A stretch of DNA of 35,905 nt from Thermoplasmata archaeon (lineage in GTDB: Archaea > Thermoplasmatota > UBA186 > UBA287), in assembly GCA_011620765.1 (NCBI GenBank), contig WOYO01000005.1, forward strand, positions 1-35,905, in the 5' to 3' direction. A model generated the notes under the pieces. It did not search any database, was not told the DNA's origin, and saw only the letters and a program-made list of their open reading frames with translations. Below are positions 31,376-35,905 of the stretch, piece by piece (position 1 is the first letter of the stretch; every line of letters starts with the position of its first letter). The translations under genes were made by a program, and so were the position numbers.

Positions 31376-32485
31376 CTATAACTTCACTTCCGAGTACTCC
31401 ATGCCATGGCTCTCGGCAACAGCTTTGTTTACGATCTTTCCATCAACTATGTTCAGCCCTTCCTTTAAGGCCCCGTCTCTTCTGGCAGCCTCTTTCCATC
31501 CCAGATCTGCTATCTCTACTACGTAGCTTAATGTAGAGTTCGTCAGAGCTATTGTTGATGTTCTCGGGTATGCTCCAGGAATGTTTGCAACGCAGTAATG
31601 GACTACGTTCTCTTCAACGTATACAGGATTTTTGTGTGTTGTTGGCCTTGAAGTCTCTGTGCAACCGCCCTGATCTATCGCTACATCAACTATAACAGAA
31701 CCAGCCTCCATTTCTTTGAGCATATCCCTCTTTAAGAGCTTCGGTGCAGCTTTTCCGGGAATGAGAACAGCACCAATGACAACATCCGCGTCTTTTATCT
31801 CTTTTCTTAAATTGTACTCATTGGAGTAGGCAACGTTTACATTTTTTGGCATAATTTCATTCAGCTTCCTTATCCTGTCTATGTTTATCTCCAATATCGT
31901 CACCCTGGCGTTCAGCCCGCTTGCTATGAGCGCAGCATTTGCTCCCACAAATCCACCACCGAGGACCACCACCTTTGGAGGCACTATGCCGCTCGCTCCT
32001 GTGATAAGAACTCCCTTACCTCCCTCAAATTTCGCAAGAAATCTTGCTCCCATGATGGGGGCCACTCTTCCGGCGATCTCACTCATCGGTGCTAACAGCG
32101 GCAGAGAGCAGTCCTCTCTCTGGACAGTCTCATACGCTATGCATGTGGCGCCAGAGCGCACCATAGCTTCAGTCAAGCTTTTATCAGCAGCGAAGTGAAA
32201 ATAGGTGAACACCGTGTGCTTTCCTTTTATCCTATTGTACTCGCTCTCTAAAGGCTCTTTTACCTTAACTATCATCTCTGCCTTCTCAAAAAGTTCATCA
32301 GCACTGTTGATGATTTTTGCGCCGCTCTCTATATACTCTTCATCTGTGAAACCGCTACCAATGCCTGCGTTATGCTCAACAAGCACTTCATGCCCCCTGT
32401 TTGTTAGCTCAAGAGCTCCAGCGGGGGTCATTGCAACCCTGTATTCCTCCTCCTTTATCTCCTTAGGTACACCTATTATTGTCAT
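31376..32485 (-). CDS. ald: Alanine dehydrogenase
   Basis: 369 aa from ATG 32485 (a GTG at 32494 would add three residues). NAD-dependent, alanine to pyruvate and ammonia. N-terminal IGVPKEIKEEEYRVAMTP with the substrate-binding Arg, GHEVLVEHNAGIGSGFTD, KVKEPLESEY, FTYFHFAADKSL (catalytic His), the nucleotide fold VVVLGGGFVGANAA, and DVAIDQGGCTETSRPTTH (catalytic Asp). This is the bacterial-type Ald/PntA relative, not the ornithine-cyclodeaminase-type archaeal enzyme. A short leader with GAGGGTG nine bases before the start and a TATA-like box near 32522 suggest a promoter of its own. Confidence 0.94.
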   Translation of the reverse strand: MTIIGVPKEIKEEEYRVAMTPAGALELTNRGHEVLVEHNAGIGSGFTDEEYIESGAKIINSADELFEKAEMIVKVKEPLESEYNRIKGKHTVFTYFHFAADKSLTEAMVRSGATCIAYETVQREDCSLPLLAPMSEIAGRVAPIMGARFLAKFEGGKGVLITGASGIVPPKVVVLGGGFVGANAALIASGLNARVTILEINIDRIRKLNEIMPKNVNVAYSNEYNLRKEIKDADVVIGAVLIPGKAAPKLLKRDMLKEMEAGSVIVDVAIDQGGCTETSRPTTHKNPVYVEENVVHYCVANIPGAYPRTSTIALTNSTLSYVVEIADLGWKEAARRDGALKEGLNIVDGKIVNKAVAESHGMEYSEVKL

Positions 32486-32540
32486 ATTTAGCACCCTCAG
32501 AGATTAGTGTTTTGCTGATATTTATCTCTATCTTTCTTTT

Positions 32541-33467
32541 TCAGTCTTCGCAGGCAAGCTCATCATAGTGTATTAGCCCTATCAGCTTATTTACGATCTC
32601 CACACTTTCATCCTTTGAAAAGCCATCTACGCTTGGTGCCTTTGTCTTTAACCTTCCATCCACCAGGCCCGAGGCCGCGGTAAAAAGTCTCTCTTCTGTG
32701 TCGCTATTGCAGAGCAGAGGCCTGTTGTTCAGTTTTCCAAGAGTAGCAAGAAGTCCATAAGCCCCCCAGTTTGAAGTGCTGCCGACGATAAGTTGATCTG
32801 TTTTTACTTTTGAGGCAATAATTTCACCATTTTTCACCACCCTCTTTACAGCGTCCATTATCCAGCCCATTCCCGCTTCATTACCCCCATCCCCTATACC
32901 TATAGTTCTTATTTCTTCTTCTTTTGCGAGGTCAATGATATAGTCCAGGGGCACCACATATGGCGTTATGTCTATGCCCTTCATATCTCTGTATCTATTG
33001 TCATACCCTCTACCAGGGAGCTCTATTGTTATGATAATGCTTGGTTTGTAATCTTTCAGCAGTCTGCTAAGCTCTTTCTTGACTTCTTTTCTTCTTTTAA
33101 TAACAGCTATCTTTGTGTTAACCCCAAGTGCATTGAGAAGATCTGATATGGGTTTCGAATACGTTTGATCAGTTATCACGCAACAATCTTTGCCCAGAAT
33201 GGAAAGACCATAAACCAGTCTTGCAGTGCCCAGAGGCCCATCGGTCTCTCCAACAACGCTCCCATCATCAAGAACAACAGGGAAACCTGTGACTATGAAA
33301 GCAGAGCCTTTTGCCTCTAAAATCTCTTTTGCAGCACTGAGGCACATAGGGGATACAGAGATCTCTCTGACCGCGGCATAAAGATCCTTTATGCCTCTGT
33401 TGTTCTCCTTTGAGGTTATTAAAGCATCTATCTCATCGAACACAGCCTCCTCGGCTCTAGATGACAT
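32541..33467 (-). CDS. D-glutamate cyclase-like protein (DUF4392)
   Basis: 308 aa. The DUF4392 core is clear: AFIVTGFPVVLDDGSVVGET, then DGPLGTARLVYGL, IITIELPGRG and TIGIGDGGNEAGMG, and VGSTSNWGAYGL. In mammals this domain forms D-glutamate cyclase (5-oxo-D-proline hydration). The family is common in archaea and bacteria as a stand-alone protein. It lies 55 bp upstream of ald in the same direction. TATA-like GGATATATC at 33489-33497 fits ATG 33467. Confidence 0.82.
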   Translation of the reverse strand: MSSRAEEAVFDEIDALITSKENNRGIKDLYAAVREISVSPMCLSAAKEILEAKGSAFIVTGFPVVLDDGSVVGETDGPLGTARLVYGLSILGKDCCVITDQTYSKPISDLLNALGVNTKIAVIKRRKEVKKELSRLLKDYKPSIIITIELPGRGYDNRYRDMKGIDITPYVVPLDYIIDLAKEEEIRTIGIGDGGNEAGMGWIMDAVKRVVKNGEIIASKVKTDQLIVGSTSNWGAYGLLATLGKLNNRPLLCNSDTEERLFTAASGLVDGRLKTKAPSVDGFSKDESVEIVNKLIGLIHYDELACED

Positions 33468-33858
33468 CTACCCCCTATTTCCATACCAAGATATATCCTT
33501 TCTGCTTTTTTCCTCTCTCAGATGCGCGATCTGTGGGTGCATGAAAAAATGTGCAGAGAAAGCGTAAGGGTAAGCAATAACACATATGGCCGATACAAAC
33601 CTGTGATGCGTATTGAGATACGTGATGCGCCAATTATGGAAGATTTCATAATTCGCTCCTTTTCTACGAGAGATCAAAACTGAAATATTATGGCCAGCAC
33701 CAATCAGCTATCCGTGCTTTTCCAAGATTGAGTAAGGGCATAAACAAAAGCACGATCTTTTCCATATTCTTACATTATTTTGTGCCGCTTCTTCCAAGAA
33801 AACAGTTTATCAAAATGACCTGGGTTAATTATTTATATAGAAAACGGAATAATCCTTG
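33468..33858. other. Divergent intergenic region, no gene seen
   Basis: About 390 bp between the minus-strand D-glutamate cyclase gene and the plus-strand TPR gene. It holds a minus-strand TATA-like box at 33489-33497 and a plus-strand one at 33831-33839. An open frame of 69 codons on the minus strand (33468-33677) has no start signals or recognisable motif. No RNA gene was identified. Confidence 0.4.
33831..33839 (+). promoter_or_regulatory. TATA box of the TPR gene
   Basis: ATTTATATA is centred about 25 nt before ATG 33859; it predicts a leaderless mRNA and supports ATG 33859 over TTG 33856. Confidence 0.55.
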
Positions 33859-35070
33859 ATGAAGCATCCCTGGAATTATCTGATCAACGCAGGTCTTGTC
33901 CCTGAGGAGCTGGAATCTTTCTTCGATGATCTTGAGCAGGAGGAAGTGAGAGAAGCATTGAGAGATCTAAACGTCGAACCATGGCTCAAGGATCTAATCC
34001 ATGCCCTGCTCCTGGAGCTTGGCGGAGATGCTGAAGCTGCTCTGAGAATTATAGAGAGAATCGATGAAGAAAACTTTTATGTTCTCTACAACAGACAGAG
34101 ACTCTATGTTATCCTTGGAGACTTTGAAAAAGCGGAGGAGTGTGATAAAGCCCTTAAGAAAACGGATCTTGACAAAAGGCAGAGATGTCTTGTGGAGAAC
34201 GAGCATGGTAAGTCACTGTGGAAGAAAAGCCTTTATGGTGACGCCATAGCGCGCTTTACCGATGTATTAGAAACGGCGCTGGAGCTTGGAGATAAGTTTC
34301 TTGAGAGCACCGGCTATAATAACATTGCTATTGTGTTGCTGGATACAGGAGATTATCAGCAGGCAAGGGAACTGTTCACAAAAGCTCTTGAAGCTGACAG
34401 TGTTCTCAAAAATGAGAGAGGAATAGCCATTAGTGAGCTTAACCTTGGGGAGTGCTGCAGGAGGATGGGAGATTTTGAGAGCGCAAAGGAGTTCTTTGAT
34501 GAGTGCATAAATGCTGTTGAGCCTCTTGATGAATATGAAAAAACAAGGCTAAGCTCTGATTGCTACTGGAATTTAGGTCAAATATATGTGCAGGAGCATG
34601 ACTTTGAAAAAGCACACGAGAACTTTGAAAGAGCGTTAGCTCTTGCAGAGAAAACAGGTGATAAAGAGCTAACCGTCAGAGTCTATCTATCTCTGGGGGC
34701 TCTTGCAGTTGAAGAGAAAAAGCTCTATGATGCTCAAGCGCATATGCAGAGCGCATATGAAATAGCAAAAGCAATAAATTCAAAGAAACATGAGGCTGAG
34801 AGCTATGCCCTTAGAGGGAGGATCTATGAGAAGGAGAGAAAGTATGCAGAGGCGCTGCAGAGCTATGGCCTTGCCATCTTCCTGTTCAGACAGATTAATG
34901 ATAGGTATAACATGGCAAGGATGGAGGAGGCAGCAGGTTCAATATACCTGTTACAGGGTGATAAAGAGAGGGCGAGTGAATACTTCAGAAAAGCAAAGGC
35001 AAAGTATGCCGCGCTCTCTTATAGAGATTTTGTTGCTGTAGATGAAAAGCTGAAGGAGATAGAGAGCTAG
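33859..35070 (+). CDS. Tetratricopeptide-repeat protein
   Basis: 403 aa from ATG 33859. No signal peptide, so probably cytosolic. After a helical N-terminal third come about six to eight TPR units, for example YNNIAIVLLDTGDYQQAREL, WNLGQIYVQEHDFEKAHENF, YLSLGALAVEEKKLYDA and AGSIYLLQGDKERASEYF. TPRs bind partner proteins; the partner is unknown. The gene is convergent with the TraB gene (4-bp overlap of stops). Confidence 0.88.
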   Translation: MKHPWNYLINAGLVPEELESFFDDLEQEEVREALRDLNVEPWLKDLIHALLLELGGDAEAALRIIERIDEENFYVLYNRQRLYVILGDFEKAEECDKALKKTDLDKRQRCLVENEHGKSLWKKSLYGDAIARFTDVLETALELGDKFLESTGYNNIAIVLLDTGDYQQARELFTKALEADSVLKNERGIAISELNLGECCRRMGDFESAKEFFDECINAVEPLDEYEKTRLSSDCYWNLGQIYVQEHDFEKAHENFERALALAEKTGDKELTVRVYLSLGALAVEEKKLYDAQAHMQSAYEIAKAINSKKHEAESYALRGRIYEKERKYAEALQSYGLAIFLFRQINDRYNMARMEEAAGSIYLLQGDKERASEYFRKAKAKYAALSYRDFVAVDEKLKEIES

Positions 35071-35905
35071 AAGAGATCAAGAAAGGTCATAACCTCTATT
35101 TTTGCTTCGGGTAACCTCTCTTCGAGTTCTGTAGCAAGCCCTGTTGTGTGCGCTGCTCCGGTGACAACAACGATCCTGCTCTCAGGGATCTCAGATATTC
35201 TATCAGCCATGTATTCCTCTCTATCTGTCAGCAGGGAGTTGTAAAGCTCGGGCATAAAGGAATAGAACTCTCTTAAGCCCTCAATGCCCATTTTTGAGCC
35301 TATAGCTAGAGTAAGACAGACTGAAGAGAGAGAGAAAGGTAGCGTAAGAAAGCTTATCAGCGGCTCTGTTAAGGAGAGAGCGCTAAATGTATCAACTAGG
35401 GAGCTGATGATAAATTTTGAAGAGACTATGGGGCTGCTGATAAATGAAAGAGCAATACCCACCAATATCTTAGCCGAGGCTCTGATGAAGGAAAAGAGCA
35501 TCAAAAAAAGCTCTCTGTAACTCGATGAAGCAATGTTGTTCAATTGTGCGCTATAGCCGCGGGCCATTCCTTCTATCGTTGTCGTTATGTGTTTATCTAC
35601 CGGATAGACTGGCACCCCGAGCTCTATCGCTGCCTTTATGCCTGCAAGCATATCTTCTCCGCTCTCTGCCTGAAAAGCTCCGGCCATCTGCTCTTGCATA
35701 GTAGACAGTATCATTAGCATTTGCATATCGCTTTCATTGAGCTCAGCAACTTCGGGCTCCTTTACCTCTCCGACAACCGCATTATCAACCCCGCTTGAGG
35801 ATTGTAAGGAGTTTAACCTATCGCTATCTAACTCAACAACTACAGCTTCAGGCTTGAGCTCAAGTATCTTTTCCTCGACTTTTTCACCGATATCGAATAC
35901 ATGGG
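35067..35905 (-). CDS. TraB/PrgY-family protein (5' end beyond the window)
   Basis: At least 279 aa; the frame stays open to the window edge, so the start is missing. The first visible residues are HVFDIGEKVEEKI, then LKPEAVVVELDSDRL, matching the TraB GTAHV start (last His visible) and the conserved ELD.DR. The second conserved block, VVVTGAAHTTGLATELE, is near the C-terminus. Between them lie about 85 unusually hydrophobic residues (ELFLMLFSFIRASAKILVG, PIVSSKFIISSLVDTFSALS and LISFLTLPFSLSSVCLTLA) that look membrane-embedded, while the C-terminal TM block of many archaeal TraB proteins is absent. TraB proteins are thought to be membrane metalloproteases related to Tiki. Confidence 0.82.
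   Translation of the reverse strand, partial: HVFDIGEKVEEKILELKPEAVVVELDSDRLNSLQSSSGVDNAVVGEVKEPEVAELNESDMQMLMILSTMQEQMAGAFQAESGEDMLAGIKAAIELGVPVYPVDKHITTTIEGMARGYSAQLNNIASSSYRELFLMLFSFIRASAKILVGIALSFISSPIVSSKFIISSLVDTFSALSLTEPLISFLTLPFSLSSVCLTLAIGSKMGIEGLREFYSFMPELYNSLLTDREEYMADRISEIPESRIVVVTGAAHTTGLATELEERLPEAKIEVMTFLDLF

Noticed and set aside
33468-33677. A 69-codon minus-strand frame just upstream of the D-glutamate cyclase gene.
   Set aside because: The region contains the promoter of that gene; the peptide has no motif and no start signals.
1-35905. tRNA, rRNA, CRISPR arrays, insertion sequences or integrase sites.
   Set aside because: Gaps were read on both strands; no T-loop consensus, direct-repeat array, transposase or terminal inverted repeats were seen.

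Overview
The window is archaeal, almost certainly euryarchaeotal. Markers are CDP-archaeol synthase (CarS), a class I lysyl-tRNA synthetase, archaeal NMD3 next to DUF424, a WtpA-type tungstate-binding protein, KorDABC, an archaeal zinc-knuckle nicotinate phosphoribosyltransferase and a two-gene SufCB. Many genes have an A/T-rich TATA-like box about 25 nt before the start codon, implying leaderless mRNAs, while genes inside operons use GGAGG-type sites or ATGA overlaps. By eye GC is moderate (about mid-40s percent) and coding strands are purine-rich. The set (Acs, Kor, tungstate binding, an SSS transporter, rubredoxin fusion, ferredoxins) suggests a strict anaerobe related to methanogens, Syntropharchaeia or Archaeoglobi; the exact lineage cannot be fixed from this window.

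Layout. 1-2388: tail of an unknown gene, a lipoprotein fusing WtpA- and TupA-type tungstate-binding domains, and the decayed remains of its permease gene wtpB. 2389-3318: CPBP membrane protease. 3287-7410 (minus): pncB, carS, zinc-finger pyrE and an XPD-like Fe-S helicase. 7724-9580 (minus): AMP-forming acetyl-CoA synthetase. 9708-13617 (plus): secreted PHP hydrolase and secreted glycerophosphodiesterase (coupled), phosphohexomutase, and an endonuclease IV-like TIM barrel. 13621-15506 (minus): sufC-sufB. 15563-20731 (minus): korDABC followed by overlapping genes for a uracil-DNA glycosylase/trehalose-phosphatase fusion, a HAD phosphatase and a flavin reductase-rubredoxin. 20732-21206 holds no convincing gene. 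21207-23411 (minus): an SSS symporter with three small partner membrane proteins, two of them only 40 and 48 aa. 23740-25092 (minus): DUF424, nmd3, purE. 25379-30200 (plus): lysS, then a coupled set: IolB-like protein without metal ligands, FAD/[2Fe-2S] oxidoreductase, dicluster ferredoxin, lipoprotein, two-TM coiled-coil protein. 30221-33467 (minus): D-glutamate cyclase-like protein, alanine dehydrogenase, 43-aa coiled coil, PPC/DUF296, endonuclease III. 33859-35905: TPR protein and, convergent, a TraB-family protein cut by the window edge.

How the parts may work together. Acs makes acetyl-CoA and Kor links 2-oxoglutarate metabolism to ferredoxin. The redox set after lysS looks like a ferredoxin-coupled dehydrogenase. 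Three DNA-repair-type proteins (family 4 UDG, endonuclease III, possible AP endonuclease) are scattered in metabolic operons. The most novel items are the symporter cassette with two microproteins, the WtpA-TupA fusion with its dead permease, the UDG-OtsB fusion, and the pseudo-IolB redox operon. No rRNA, tRNA, CRISPR array or insertion sequence was found.
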